NCBI GenBank assembly: GCA_963715455.1
Contig: OY970245.1
Span: 1,798,001 to 1,862,000 of the forward strand
Direction of reading: 5' to 3'
Source: VRUE01 sp963715455
GTDB taxonomy: Bacteria; Actinomycetota; Thermoleophilia; Solirubrobacterales; 70-9
Length of the DNA: 64,000 bases
Shown here in pieces: positions 16,653 through 25,268 of this stretch. The notes beneath the pieces were generated by a model. The model had not been told where the DNA came from and did not search any database. It worked only from the letters and a program-made list of their open reading frames with translations. A program made the position numbers and the translations under genes. Position 1 is the stretch's first letter. Each line of letters starts with the position of its first letter.

Positions 16653-16689
16653 CTATGCAAGTCGTGGGGATCGATCTATGCAAGTCGTG
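16653..16689 (+). repeat. Tandem duplication of the ruvC start region
   Basis: CTATGCAAGTCGTG occurs at 16653-16666 and again at 16676-16689, a 23-base period, each copy followed by GGGGATCGATC or nearly so. The first copy reads Met-Gln-Val-Val-Gly-Ile-Asp, the expected RuvC start, but then shifts frame and stops. The second copy has two extra bases net and gives MQVVMGIDPGAA, the functional start. Confidence 0.85.
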
Positions 16690-17205
16690 ATGGGGATCGA
16701 TCCCGGCGCGGCCAATCTCGGCTTCGGCGTGGTGCGGATCGAGGGCAACCGCATGGTCGCCCTCGACGGTGGCGTGGTCGAGACCTCACCCGAAGAACCG
16801 ATGGAGCGGCGCTTGGAGCGCATTCACAGCGCGCTCTCGGAGTTGCTTGAGTGGCACGAGCCGCGGGCGATGGCGCTCGAGGACCTCTACTTCGGCAAGA
16901 ACGTGCACTCGGCGATGGCCGTTGGCCGGGCCAGCGGCGCGGCGATGCTGGCCGCCGCCCAGCGCGGTGTGCGCTGCTTTACCTATACGCCGCAGGCGAT
17001 CAAGATGGCGGTTTGCGGCTCGGGAGCGGCTGGCAAGCAGCAGGTTCAACGCATGGTCGGCACGCTGCTCGGCCTACCCGAGCCACCGAGCCCGGACCAT
17101 GCCGCCGATGCCCTGGCGGTGGCGATCTGCCACGGTGGCGCCACTGGACGAATGGCGGCCGAGCAGGGGGCGACTGAAGAGATTGCGCAGAGGCTGGCGG
17201 GATGA
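16678..17205 (+). CDS. ruvC: Holliday-junction endonuclease RuvC
   Basis: 175 residues, full length. RuvC cuts Holliday junctions symmetrically with RuvAB. The RNase H-fold acidic residues are visible: Asp in MGIDPGAANLGFG, Glu in ALEDLYFGKN, and the C-terminal SPDHAADALAVAIC. The N-terminus MQVVMGIDPG carries one more Met than normal, apparently from the tandem duplication just upstream. The stop overlaps the ruvA ATG by 4 bases. Confidence 0.97.
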   Translation: MQVVMGIDPGAANLGFGVVRIEGNRMVALDGGVVETSPEEPMERRLERIHSALSELLEWHEPRAMALEDLYFGKNVHSAMAVGRASGAAMLAAAQRGVRCFTYTPQAIKMAVCGSGAAGKQQVQRMVGTLLGLPEPPSPDHAADALAVAICHGGATGRMAAEQGATEEIAQRLAG

Positions 17206-17795
17206 TCGCTGCGGTCCGCGGGGAAGTCATGGTGCGGCGGCCCGGCCACGTAGTCATTGACGCCGGCGGGGTCGGCTACCGGCTCGCCGTCTCGGCGGAG
17301 ACACTGAAGGCCGTGCCAGCCACCGGCCGTGAGGTCTTCCTGCACGCCGAGTTGATCCCCCGCGATGATGCGCTCGCCCTTTTCGGCTTCGCCTCTGAGG
17401 AGGAGCGCGACCTTTTCGGCGAGCTGATCTCGGTCAGTGGCGTTGGTCCCAAGGTTGCTTTGGCGGCGCTCTCCGGTGGTCCGGCGCGGGAGCTGTTGCG
17501 GGCGATCGCCTCGGGCGACGCGAAGCGCTTCCAGGCCGTACCGGGAATCGGCAAGCGGACCTCGGAACGAATCATCGTCGAGTTGCGCGAGAAGGTCGCT
17601 GGGGCGCTCGAAGAGGAGGTTGCTCTGGCAGCTGGCGAGGTCGACGCTCGCGGCCTCGCCCGTGACGGCCTGGTCAATCTCGGCTACGCGCCGCTTGAAG
17701 CTGAGCAGCTTCTTGAGGGGATCGAGAGCGATGACGCCGAGCAGCTGATCGCCACAGCGCTACGCAAGGCGGGCACCTCAAGGAGCAAGGCGTGA
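17202..17795 (+). CDS. ruvA: Holliday-junction branch-migration protein RuvA
   Basis: 197 residues. The N-terminal OB domain (MIAAVRGEVMVRRPGHVVID) is followed by two helix-hairpin-helix motifs (SVSGVGPKVALAALSG and AVPGIGKRTSERIIVELRE) that grip DNA, and a small C-terminal domain that binds RuvB (LVNLGYAPLEAEQLLE). RuvA tetramers load RuvB on Holliday junctions. Overlaps ruvC and ruvB by 4 bases each, so the three are translationally coupled. Confidence 0.97.
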   Translation: MIAAVRGEVMVRRPGHVVIDAGGVGYRLAVSAETLKAVPATGREVFLHAELIPRDDALALFGFASEEERDLFGELISVSGVGPKVALAALSGGPARELLRAIASGDAKRFQAVPGIGKRTSERIIVELREKVAGALEEEVALAAGEVDARGLARDGLVNLGYAPLEAEQLLEGIESDDAEQLIATALRKAGTSRSKA

Positions 17796-18886
17796 GCGAG
17801 AAGCGCATCCGCACGCCGGGCATCGACGGTCCACTGCCCCCGGGTGAGGAGGAGGAAGGGGTGGCGTTCGAGGACGTGCGCGTCCACGACGCGCGGGCCG
17901 ATGTCCCGGACGAGGATCTCGATCGCTCCCTGCGCCCGCGACGCCTGTCCGAGTTCGTCAACCAGGAACAGGTCACCGCGCAGCTGACCATCTTCATCGA
18001 AGCGGCGCGCAAACGAGGAGAGCCGCTAGATCACGTGTTGCTCGCCGGCCCACCGGGACTCGGCAAGACCTCGCTGGCTCACATCGTCGCCGAGGAGATG
18101 GGCGTGCCGATGGTGCAGACCGCGGGCCCAGCGCTCGAGCGAAAGGCAGACGTGGCCTCTTTTCTCACCGCCCTGGAGCCGGGCAGCGTCTTCTTCGTCG
18201 ATGAGATCCATCGGCTCGGACGGGCCGTCGAGGAGACCCTCTACCCGGCGATGGAGGACGGTGAGCTGCCGGTCGTGCTTGGCCAGGGAGCAGGCGCGCG
18301 CACGGTCACTCTGCCGTTGCCGCCCTTCACGCTGATCGGCGCTACGACCCGGGCCGGCCTGCTGACCACGCCGTTGCGCGATCGCTTCGGGCTCTCGCAC
18401 AGGGTTGAGCACTACAGCCCCGAGCACCTCGCCCAAATCATCTCCCGATCGGCTGGCATCCTCGGGGTCGCGATCGACGATGAGGGCGCGCGGACGATCG
18501 CCGAGCGCTCGCGGGGCACGCCACGTGTCGCCAATCGCCTGCTCAAGCGAGTGCGCGATTTCGCCCAGGTGAAGGAGCAGGGTTCGATTGATGCGGGGGT
18601 TGCCGCCGCGGCCCTGGAGATGCTTGAGGTCGATGCCGGCGGGCTTGACCGCTCCGATCGCGCGCTGCTCGACACCGTGGCGACCAAGTTCGGCGGTGGG
18701 CCGGTCGGACTCTCGACTCTTGCCGTTGCAATCGGCGAGGAGGCGGACACGATCGAGGACGTGCTGGAGCCCTATCTGTTGCAGCAGGGCCTGCTCAAGC
18801 GCACCCCCCGCGGTCGGGTAATCACCCAGCGCGCCTACGACCATCTGGGCCTGCCGGTCCCCGATGGCGCAAGAAGCCTCTTCTAA
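17792..18886 (+). CDS. ruvB: Holliday-junction branch-migration ATPase RuvB
   Basis: 364 residues, GTG start. AAA+ motor: Walker A in AGPPGLGKTSLA, Walker B VDEIHRL, sensor 1 in LIGATTRAGLL, arginine finger in PLRDRFGLSHR, and the C-terminal winged helix ending in TPRGRVITQRAYDHLGL. The N-terminal extension of about 40 residues is longer than usual and acidic. A 7-bp hairpin follows the stop. Confidence 0.98.
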   Translation: MSEKRIRTPGIDGPLPPGEEEEGVAFEDVRVHDARADVPDEDLDRSLRPRRLSEFVNQEQVTAQLTIFIEAARKRGEPLDHVLLAGPPGLGKTSLAHIVAEEMGVPMVQTAGPALERKADVASFLTALEPGSVFFVDEIHRLGRAVEETLYPAMEDGELPVVLGQGAGARTVTLPLPPFTLIGATTRAGLLTTPLRDRFGLSHRVEHYSPEHLAQIISRSAGILGVAIDDEGARTIAERSRGTPRVANRLLKRVRDFAQVKEQGSIDAGVAAAALEMLEVDAGGLDRSDRALLDTVATKFGGGPVGLSTLAVAIGEEADTIEDVLEPYLLQQGLLKRTPRGRVITQRAYDHLGLPVPDGARSLF

Positions 18887-18892
18887 AAGCGA

Positions 18893-18910
18893 CTCTCAGT
18901 AACCTGAGAG
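18893..18910. terminator. Small hairpin after ruvB
   Basis: CTCTCAG (18893-18899) and CTGAGAG (18904-18910) form a perfect 7-bp stem with a TAAC loop between ruvB and the PAS gene. There is no T-run, and the next start is only 2 bases on, so it may act in translation of the PAS gene rather than as a terminator. Confidence 0.35.
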
Positions 18911-18912
18911 GC

Positions 18913-19395
18913 GTGCCGTTCTTCATCTGCCCCAACTGCGGCCACCGGGAGGTCAGCGCCGAGCGCACGGCGGGCTTCAGCGCGCGCCCGAAGGGCTGCT
19001 CGAAATGCGACTTCGGCTTCGTTTTTGAGCTGCTCGACGACTACTACCCGGCGCCCAACGCGGCCTTCTTCGTCTGTGATCAGAAAGCACGGGTGATTGA
19101 CGCCGGGCGGGGCAGCTACGAGCTCACCGGGCTCACCGACGAGGATGTGATCGGTAGGCCTGTACAAGAGGTGCTGGGACTGCAGTGGCGCGAGGAGGCC
19201 AAGGTCCCCGGTGATGATCGCAACAGCAGCGCTGGCGATCCGATCGAAACTTCGCTTGAGTGGGGTGTGCGTTCGCTTGGCAAGCGCGTCTCGGTCAACG
19301 CCGAGGGCGACCTGCCGGCCGAGGCGGTCGCCGACGTCTTCCCCGCCTACGACGATGACGGAGGACTGTTGATCGTCCTCACCCCAGAGGACTAG
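18913..19395 (+). CDS. Zinc-ribbon plus PAS-domain protein
   Basis: 160 residues from GTG 18913. The first 35 residues hold a CPNCG and a CSKC pair, a likely zinc ribbon. A PAS domain follows (about 45-155): AFFVCDQKARVIDAGRGSYE, LTGLTDEDVIGRPVQEVLGL, and a last strand DDGGLLIVLTPED. No output domain is attached, so it probably signals by binding a partner. It sits between ruvB and secDF in the same direction. The ligand and partner are unknown. Confidence 0.7.
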   Translation: MPFFICPNCGHREVSAERTAGFSARPKGCSKCDFGFVFELLDDYYPAPNAAFFVCDQKARVIDAGRGSYELTGLTDEDVIGRPVQEVLGLQWREEAKVPGDDRNSSAGDPIETSLEWGVRSLGKRVSVNAEGDLPAEAVADVFPAYDDDGGLLIVLTPED

Positions 19396-19422
19396 GCCGA
19401 TGACGAGGGGGTGGGGGCGCCG

Positions 19423-22398
19423 ATGAGGAAAATGGGACGCTGGAACGTCTTCGTGCTGATCTTCGTGGCCGGCCTGATCGCCGCCTCGCTGGTGGTGATC
19501 AACTCGGTCTCGACCAAGCTTGGCCTCGACCTCAAGGGCGGCGTCGAACTGATCTACCAGGGCACGCCGACCAACCAGGTCGAGGAGGTGAGCGGCGAGG
19601 ACATCGAGCGTTCGATTGAGATCATCCGCGAGCGGATCGACGAGTTCGGTGTCGCCGAGCCCGAGGTCGCCCGTCTAGGCACGGACGGCATCTCGGTCAG
19701 CCTGCCCAACGTCAGCAATGCGCAGCGGGCGATCGACCAGGTCGGTACCACCGCGCAGCTCTTCTTCTACGACTGGGAACCCAACCTGATCGGCCGCGAG
19801 AAGGTGATCGGCGGTCGGCCCGGCGCCGAACCACCGCAGGCGGCGGTCACCGCGGCGATCGAAGAATGGCAGGAAGCTGGGCGGGCAACTTCGAGGTTCC
19901 AAGACCAGCAGCTGATCTACTCGGGCGCCTTCCCCACCGCCTTCGCGGCTGCCACGCTGGCTTCCGAACAGAAGCCCGAACCGGACTGCACCGATTGCTC
20001 CACTAGTCGACCGCGCTACTACCTCTTTACGAAAGGAACTGAGAAAGAGGCTGACGGTACCCCCGCGAAACTGCCGGAGCTGATCGCTGGGCCGGAGTTC
20101 GCCAAGCAGGACCTTTACGTAAAGCCGACCGGCGAGAAGCGGCCCAAGAAAGGGACCGTGCTCGAAGTCCCACCGGGCACGGTGGTCGTCTCGGAGAAGC
20201 CCAGCGACCGCTCGGGCCAGGTGATTGAGAACGCTGAGCCGGGCTGGTACGCGCTGCGCGATCGGCCGGCGCTTTCCGGCCTGGAAATCACCGACCCCAA
20301 GCAGGAATTCGACGAACTCAACCAGCCCAACGTCAGCTTTAAATTCACCGACGAGGGGCGCCAGGCCTTCCAGGAGGTCACCCGCAAGATCGCCCAACGT
20401 GGCGCCGCCTCGGCGATCGGCTTGAGCAGTGAAAAAAGCGCTGAAGAAAACTCCGGGCGCTTCGCAGTGGTGCTCGACAACGAAGTCAAGACGCGACCGA
20501 TTATCAACTACGCCGACAACCCGGACGGCATCGATGGCCGCACCGGTGCCCAGATCTCCGGCGGCTTCACCAGCATCACCGACGCCCAGGATCTAGCGAC
20601 CGTGCTGCAGATCGGCGCCCTGCCGATCAACCTCAAGCTAATCAGCCAGTCCGAGGTCTCGGCGACGCTCGGCGAACAGGCACTCGACCAGGGTCTACGC
20701 GCCGGCCTCATCGGCCTCTTCCTGGTGATCCTCTTCCTGATCTTCTACTACCGCTTCCTAGGCGTGATTGCGGTCCTCGGCCTGGCGGTTTACGCGATTT
20801 TCTTCTTCGCGCTGATCAAGCTGATTCCGATCACGATGACCCTGCCGGGCATCGCCGGCATGATCCTCACGATCGGCGTCGCGGCCGATTCCAACATCAT
20901 CATCTTCGAGCGGATCAAGGAGGAGGTGCGCGCCGGGCGCAGCCTCTCCGCGGCGATCCCCGTGGGCTACAGGCGTGGCATCGGGACGATCATCGATGCC
21001 AATGTGATCACGCTGCTGACTGCGTTCATCCTCTTCGTGCTGGCGACCGCTGGAGTCAAGGGCTTCGCTTTCGTCCTCGGCGTCGGCACCCTGGTCTCAC
21101 TCTTCACCGCGGTTGTCTTCACCCAGGCGCTGCTCGCCGCCTTCGGCCGCACTCGTCTACTCAACTCACCCGGCCTGCTCGGCGCCGGCGGCGGGGAGGA
21201 CAATCGCGCCCGATGGCATTTCGACTTCATCGGTGCCAGTCGCTGGTTCTTCTCGGTTTCGGGCGCGATCCTAGTCGTCGGGGCGCTCTCGCTCGCCACT
21301 AACCAGCTCAACCTGGGCATCGATTTCGAGTCCGGCTCGCGGCTCAACTTCGCGCCCGAGCGCAGCGCCAGCGTCGAGGACGTGCGCGGCGCACTCGAGC
21401 AGCAGGGGCTTAGTGACGCGGAGATCCAGGAGACCGATGACGAGCAGTTCGGCGACGGGTTCCAGATCCAGGCGAAGGAGTTGCAACCTGGCGGTGTGGC
21501 GGAGGTGCGGAGCGCGCTGGAGTCGGAATTTGGCATTAAGCCAGGCAGCTTCGAAAACACCAGCGTCGGGCCGACCTTCGGCGAGCAGGTGGCGCGCAGC
21601 GCGATCTACGCGATCATCTTCTCGCTGCTGCTGATCTCGGCCTACGTGGCCTTCCGCTTTGAGGCGAAGTACGCCGTACCAGTGCTGATCGCAGTGGCGC
21701 ACGACATCCTGATCACCGCCGGCGTCTATTCGCTCACCGACCGTGAGGTATCGAGTGCCACGGTGGCGGCCTTCCTGACGATTCTCGGCTATTCGCTCTA
21801 TGACACGATCATCGTCTTCGACCGAATACGCGAGAACGTGCCGCGCATGCCGCGGGCGGCCTTTTCGCAGATCGTCAACCGCTCGATGAGTGAGGTGCTC
21901 ACCCGTTCGCTGATCACGGGTCTGTCCTCGGTCTTCCTAGTCACCGTGCTGCTCATCTTCGGCGGCGCCACCCTGCAGGACTTTGCCTTCGCGATGATGG
22001 TCGGCATCCTCTCGGGTACCTACTCGTCGATCTTCATCGCTTCACCCGTGCTCAACGCCTGGAAGGAACGCGAGCCGAATTTCGTGCGCCGGCGCGAGCG
22101 GATCGCCGCGGCGCACGGCAGCGTGCCGGCCTTCGCCGATGAGCTCGAAATGGCAAAGCTCGGCGATGAGGATGAAGTGACCGACGTAGAGCTGGAGGAG
22201 GAGATCGCTGCCCAGCGTGAAGAGCAGCCGAAGGCGAGCGCTGTGGCCACGGTCGAGCCAGAGCCCGATGGCGGAGGACCGTCGAGCAACGGCGAGCCAC
22301 CGGAGGCGGCTGATCCAGCTACGGCGGCGCGCCGCGAGCGCAACGAGCGGCGGCGGGAACGCCGCCAACAGCGGCGCAAACACGGGAGGCGACGTTAA
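19423..22398 (+). CDS. secDF: Fused protein-export protein SecD-SecF
   Basis: About 991 residues, SecD and SecF in one chain. SecD part: first helix VFVLIFVAGLIAASLVVI, then LGLDLKGGVELIY, a long periplasmic region with inserts, and six-helix block including GIAGMILTIGVAADSNIIIF. SecF part from about residue 600: LNLGIDFESGSRLNF, then TILGYSLYDTIIVFDRIREN. The end is a basic tail with runs of RRER. It uses the proton gradient to aid Sec secretion. ATG 19423 is chosen; GTG 19411 is possible. A small membrane protein gene follows immediately. Confidence 0.96.
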   Translation: MRKMGRWNVFVLIFVAGLIAASLVVINSVSTKLGLDLKGGVELIYQGTPTNQVEEVSGEDIERSIEIIRERIDEFGVAEPEVARLGTDGISVSLPNVSNAQRAIDQVGTTAQLFFYDWEPNLIGREKVIGGRPGAEPPQAAVTAAIEEWQEAGRATSRFQDQQLIYSGAFPTAFAAATLASEQKPEPDCTDCSTSRPRYYLFTKGTEKEADGTPAKLPELIAGPEFAKQDLYVKPTGEKRPKKGTVLEVPPGTVVVSEKPSDRSGQVIENAEPGWYALRDRPALSGLEITDPKQEFDELNQPNVSFKFTDEGRQAFQEVTRKIAQRGAASAIGLSSEKSAEENSGRFAVVLDNEVKTRPIINYADNPDGIDGRTGAQISGGFTSITDAQDLATVLQIGALPINLKLISQSEVSATLGEQALDQGLRAGLIGLFLVILFLIFYYRFLGVIAVLGLAVYAIFFFALIKLIPITMTLPGIAGMILTIGVAADSNIIIFERIKEEVRAGRSLSAAIPVGYRRGIGTIIDANVITLLTAFILFVLATAGVKGFAFVLGVGTLVSLFTAVVFTQALLAAFGRTRLLNSPGLLGAGGGEDNRARWHFDFIGASRWFFSVSGAILVVGALSLATNQLNLGIDFESGSRLNFAPERSASVEDVRGALEQQGLSDAEIQETDDEQFGDGFQIQAKELQPGGVAEVRSALESEFGIKPGSFENTSVGPTFGEQVARSAIYAIIFSLLLISAYVAFRFEAKYAVPVLIAVAHDILITAGVYSLTDREVSSATVAAFLTILGYSLYDTIIVFDRIRENVPRMPRAAFSQIVNRSMSEVLTRSLITGLSSVFLVTVLLIFGGATLQDFAFAMMVGILSGTYSSIFIASPVLNAWKEREPNFVRRRERIAAAHGSVPAFADELEMAKLGDEDEVTDVELEEEIAAQREEQPKASAVATVEPEPDGGGPSSNGEPPEAADPATAARRERNERRRERRQQRRKHGRRR

Positions 22399-22674
22399 AT
22401 GGCGCTAGTTGTCTGGTTCACGATGGGTCTCGCCCTCTGGCACTTCACAGTCTTCCTGCCCGACCGCTTCTGGCAGGGCATCGTTGGCGCCCTGCTCGGG
22501 GCCACCACGGGCGCTGTCGTCTTTGGCGCGATTGTCCACGCAGCCTCGGGCCGCGGCCTGGGCGACACCGACCTGCTCACCGCCCTGATCGCTATCCCCG
22601 GCACAGCGATCGGCCTCGCCGTTGTCTACGCAATCGGTGCGCGTCAAGAGCAGGCCACAAAGCAGCTCGCTTAG
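22399..22674 (+). CDS. Small membrane protein downstream of secDF
   Basis: 91 residues, ATG directly abutting the secDF stop, so certainly co-transcribed. Three hydrophobic helices: LVVWFTMGLALWHFTVFL, GIVGALLGATTGAVVFGAIV and LLTALIAIPGTAIGLAVVYA. The glycine-rich second and third helices resemble small channel-like or YeaQ-type proteins, but no family is assigned. It might associate with the Sec machinery; that is only position-based. Confidence 0.6.
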   Translation: MALVVWFTMGLALWHFTVFLPDRFWQGIVGALLGATTGAVVFGAIVHAASGRGLGDTDLLTALIAIPGTAIGLAVVYAIGARQEQATKQLA

Positions 22675-22689
22675 CAGGCACGAAGTAGC

Positions 22690-22723
22690 TGGATTTTCCG
22701 TCCAATAGGCCGCGGAAAATCCA
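22690..22723. terminator. 11-bp hairpin between secDF unit and recJ
   Basis: TGGATTTTCCG (22690-22700) pairs perfectly with CGGAAAATCCA (22713-22723) across a 12-base loop. It falls after the small membrane gene and 27 bases before recJ, fitting a terminator without a T-run, or one more of the palindromes scattered in this window. Confidence 0.5.
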
Positions 22724-22749
22724 TCTGATGAGATGACCAGTCTGCTGGC

Positions 22750-25236
22750 ATGGCGAAGACCCTGCATGCCTACAAGGCCGAGCCTTTCTCATACGCGGAG
22801 GCGCGGACGATCTCGGTTGAGCTTGAGGTGAGCGATCCGGTCGCGATCGCGCTTGTGCGTCGCGGATACCGCACGCCCGAGGAAGCACGAGCTTTTCTCG
22901 AAGCAGACGAGTCGCATGATCCGAGCGAGTTCAACTCGATGGGAGCTGCGGTAGAGCTGGTGCTCGGCGCCGTCGAAGCAGGCGCCCAGATCACCGTGCA
23001 CGGCGACTTCGACGTCGACGGCGTCTGCGCCACAGCTCTGCTGGTCGGCACGCTCCGCGAGCTGGGTGCCAAATGCGACTGGCTGATTCCCGACCGCCTC
23101 GCTGACGGCTATGGCCTCAGCGCTGAGAACGTCGCCAAGCTTGTTGAGCGCGGCACTGAGCTTTTGATCACCGTCGATTGCGGCATCACAGCAGTCGAGG
23201 AGATCAAGCTTGCCCGAAGTCTGGGTATGGAGGCGATCGTCACGGACCACCACCAGCCTGGTGAAGAGCTGCCGGAGTGCACGATCCTCCATCCGGAAGT
23301 CGACGGTTATCCGTTCGAGAGTCTCTGCGGTACTGCGGTTGCTTGGAAGCTTGCGTGTGCGGTGAAGGAGGCGTCGAGTGGGGATTCCCCAGGCCCGCTT
23401 TCGCGGGGAGTTCCTGGAGAACCCCCACTCGACGCCTCCTCTAGCGCCGACCGCGATCTTGATCTGGTCGCCTTGGCCACGGTCGCGGATGTCGTGCCGC
23501 TGGTCGGTGAGAACCGGGCGCTGGTCAAGCGGGGACTGGAGGAGGTGAGGCGGGCTCAGCGGCCGGGGATGCGTGCGCTGCTAGCTGTCGCCAAGGTGGA
23601 GCCGTCACGCCTCGATGAGGGTGATCTGGCTTTCAAGTTGGGGCCGAGGATCAATGCGGCAGGCAGGCTTTATCGCGCAGACGCTGGGGTGGAGCTTTTT
23701 CTTACTGAGGACGCTGCGCGAGCGGAGCAAATCGCGGTCGAGCTGAGCAAGGCCAATAGCGAGCGGCGTAGTACGGAGCGTGAGGTTGCCAATGCGGCGG
23801 AAGCAGCGCTGCGCGAGCTGCCGGAGGAGCTGCGTGAGGCGCCGGCGATCGTGGTTGCTGGGCATGGCTGGCACCCAGGGGTGATCGGGATTGTCGCGTC
23901 GCGGCTGGTGGAGAAGCACCACAAGCCGACCGTGGTGATCTCACTGGATGGCGAGGGTGGAGGCAGGGGGTCCGGGCGCAGCATCTCGGGCTTCGATCTA
24001 TTGGCAGGTCTTGAGGCTTGTAGCGACCACTTGACGGGCTTTGGTGGACACAAGGCCGCCGCCGGCTTGGAGCTGGAGAAATCCAACCTGGAGGCGTTCC
24101 GGACAGCATTCGCCGCCTATGCGGCTTCCGTGCTCGGCCCCGAGGACCTGAAGCGCACCGAGCGGATCGACGCGATTGTTGGCGGGGCCTCGCTAGGGCT
24201 CGACTTGGCCGAGGAGCTGCGCCAGCTGGCGCCGTTTGGGATGGGCAATCCCGCGGTGCGGCTGCTGGTTCCCTCCGCCCGGGTACGCGACGTGCGGCAG
24301 ATGGGAGAGGGCAAGCATTCACGCTTCAGCCTGCACAGCGGCTCGCACCGCGCGCTGGGTGTTGCCTTCGGCCGTCCGACCCTGGGGGTGGGCGAGGATG
24401 ACCTCGTCGATGTCGCCGTACGGCTCGACGTCAATCACTGGAACGGCGCCATCGAGCCCCAGGTCATCCTGCGGGAGCTCTATCCCCTGGAGGCGGGCGA
24501 GCGAGCCGAGGATGCCGAGCAGTGGTGGCGCCGCTTTGAGGCAGAGATGGCGCGGGAGCCAGGTGAGTGGCCGCAGGCGCAGCCCGCCCCCGCGACTGTG
24601 CACAAGCGCCGTGTCCTGGCTAGCGGCAACGCCCCCGCCGCGGTCGCCGGTGAGCTTGCCTCCTGCGGCGAGCCGGTGCTGGTGCTTTGCGCCGACAGCG
24701 ATCTGCGCGCTCCCATGGCTCGTGACGGGATCGAGCTACTGGACTACGCAGAGCTCGAGCAGGCGCCAGAGCCAGCCGCCGAGCACACCCACGTCGTCGT
24801 CGCTGACCCACCACCCTTCGCCAATCTCGAGTCGATCGCGGCGCATGCGAAGCGGGAGGATGCCTACCTCCACCGTGCCTGGGGCGAGGCCGAGTGGCGC
24901 TTTTCCCTCAGCGTCCTCGCCGCCCGGTTGGCACAGCGCGCGACCCTCGCTGCCGTCTATCGCGAGCTGCGCGACAGGGGAGAGCTAGGCGGCGAAGAAC
25001 TGCGCGCGGCCCTAGCCGGCAGGGGCGCACGGCGGCTTGGTCCCGAGGGCGCAGCCCGTTGCTTCCGGGTTCTCTTCGAGCTCGGCCTCCTGCAGGGAGA
25101 GCCCGGCGGCGGCGATGGCCTGGTCGGGGTCGTATCCTCAGAGGACACCGATCTCGAGCGCTCGCCGGCCTACCGTGCCTACAGCGCCCGTTTCCAGGAG
25201 GGTCAACGATTCCTCGAAGGGCAGAGACAGCCGTAG
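22750..25236 (+). CDS. recJ: Single-strand-specific exonuclease RecJ
   Basis: 828 residues. RecJ degrades single-stranded DNA 5'-3' in repair. DHH motifs: DFDVDGVCATALLVG, VDCGITAVEE and DHHQPGEELPE; DHHA1 part: VVAGHGWHPGVIGIVASRLV, GRSISGFDLLAGL, and GFGGHKAAAGLE. An OB domain and a C-terminal extension of about 230 residues follow, as in Gram-positive long forms. Residues 206-230 are encoded by a 75-base palindrome inserted in frame (separate entry), in a loop before DLDLVALATVADVVPL. Translation remains open throughout, so the enzyme is probably active. Confidence 0.95.
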   Translation: MAKTLHAYKAEPFSYAEARTISVELEVSDPVAIALVRRGYRTPEEARAFLEADESHDPSEFNSMGAAVELVLGAVEAGAQITVHGDFDVDGVCATALLVGTLRELGAKCDWLIPDRLADGYGLSAENVAKLVERGTELLITVDCGITAVEEIKLARSLGMEAIVTDHHQPGEELPECTILHPEVDGYPFESLCGTAVAWKLACAVKEASSGDSPGPLSRGVPGEPPLDASSSADRDLDLVALATVADVVPLVGENRALVKRGLEEVRRAQRPGMRALLAVAKVEPSRLDEGDLAFKLGPRINAAGRLYRADAGVELFLTEDAARAEQIAVELSKANSERRSTEREVANAAEAALRELPEELREAPAIVVAGHGWHPGVIGIVASRLVEKHHKPTVVISLDGEGGGRGSGRSISGFDLLAGLEACSDHLTGFGGHKAAAGLELEKSNLEAFRTAFAAYAASVLGPEDLKRTERIDAIVGGASLGLDLAEELRQLAPFGMGNPAVRLLVPSARVRDVRQMGEGKHSRFSLHSGSHRALGVAFGRPTLGVGEDDLVDVAVRLDVNHWNGAIEPQVILRELYPLEAGERAEDAEQWWRRFEAEMAREPGEWPQAQPAPATVHKRRVLASGNAPAAVAGELASCGEPVLVLCADSDLRAPMARDGIELLDYAELEQAPEPAAEHTHVVVADPPPFANLESIAAHAKREDAYLHRAWGEAEWRFSLSVLAARLAQRATLAAVYRELRDRGELGGEELRAALAGRGARRLGPEGAARCFRVLFELGLLQGEPGGGDGLVGVVSSEDTDLERSPAYRAYSARFQEGQRFLEGQRQP
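23366..23440. repeat. 75-bp palindrome inserted in frame in recJ
   Basis: An 18-bp perfect inverted repeat, left arm 23366-23383 (AGGAGGCGTCGAGTGGGG) and right arm 23423-23440, continues inwards with few mismatches to a TTTC tip, giving a near-perfect hairpin. Its length is exactly 25 codons. It encodes EASSGDSPGPLSRGVPGEPP and five more residues of low complexity, unlike any conserved RecJ segment. Confidence 0.85.
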
Positions 25237-25268
25237 CAACCAAGGAGCTCCTCGGAGACCTCTTCGCC

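Noticed and set aside
18913..18960. ruvB-PAS hairpin as a riboswitch
   Set aside because: Too small, with no conserved aptamer parts.
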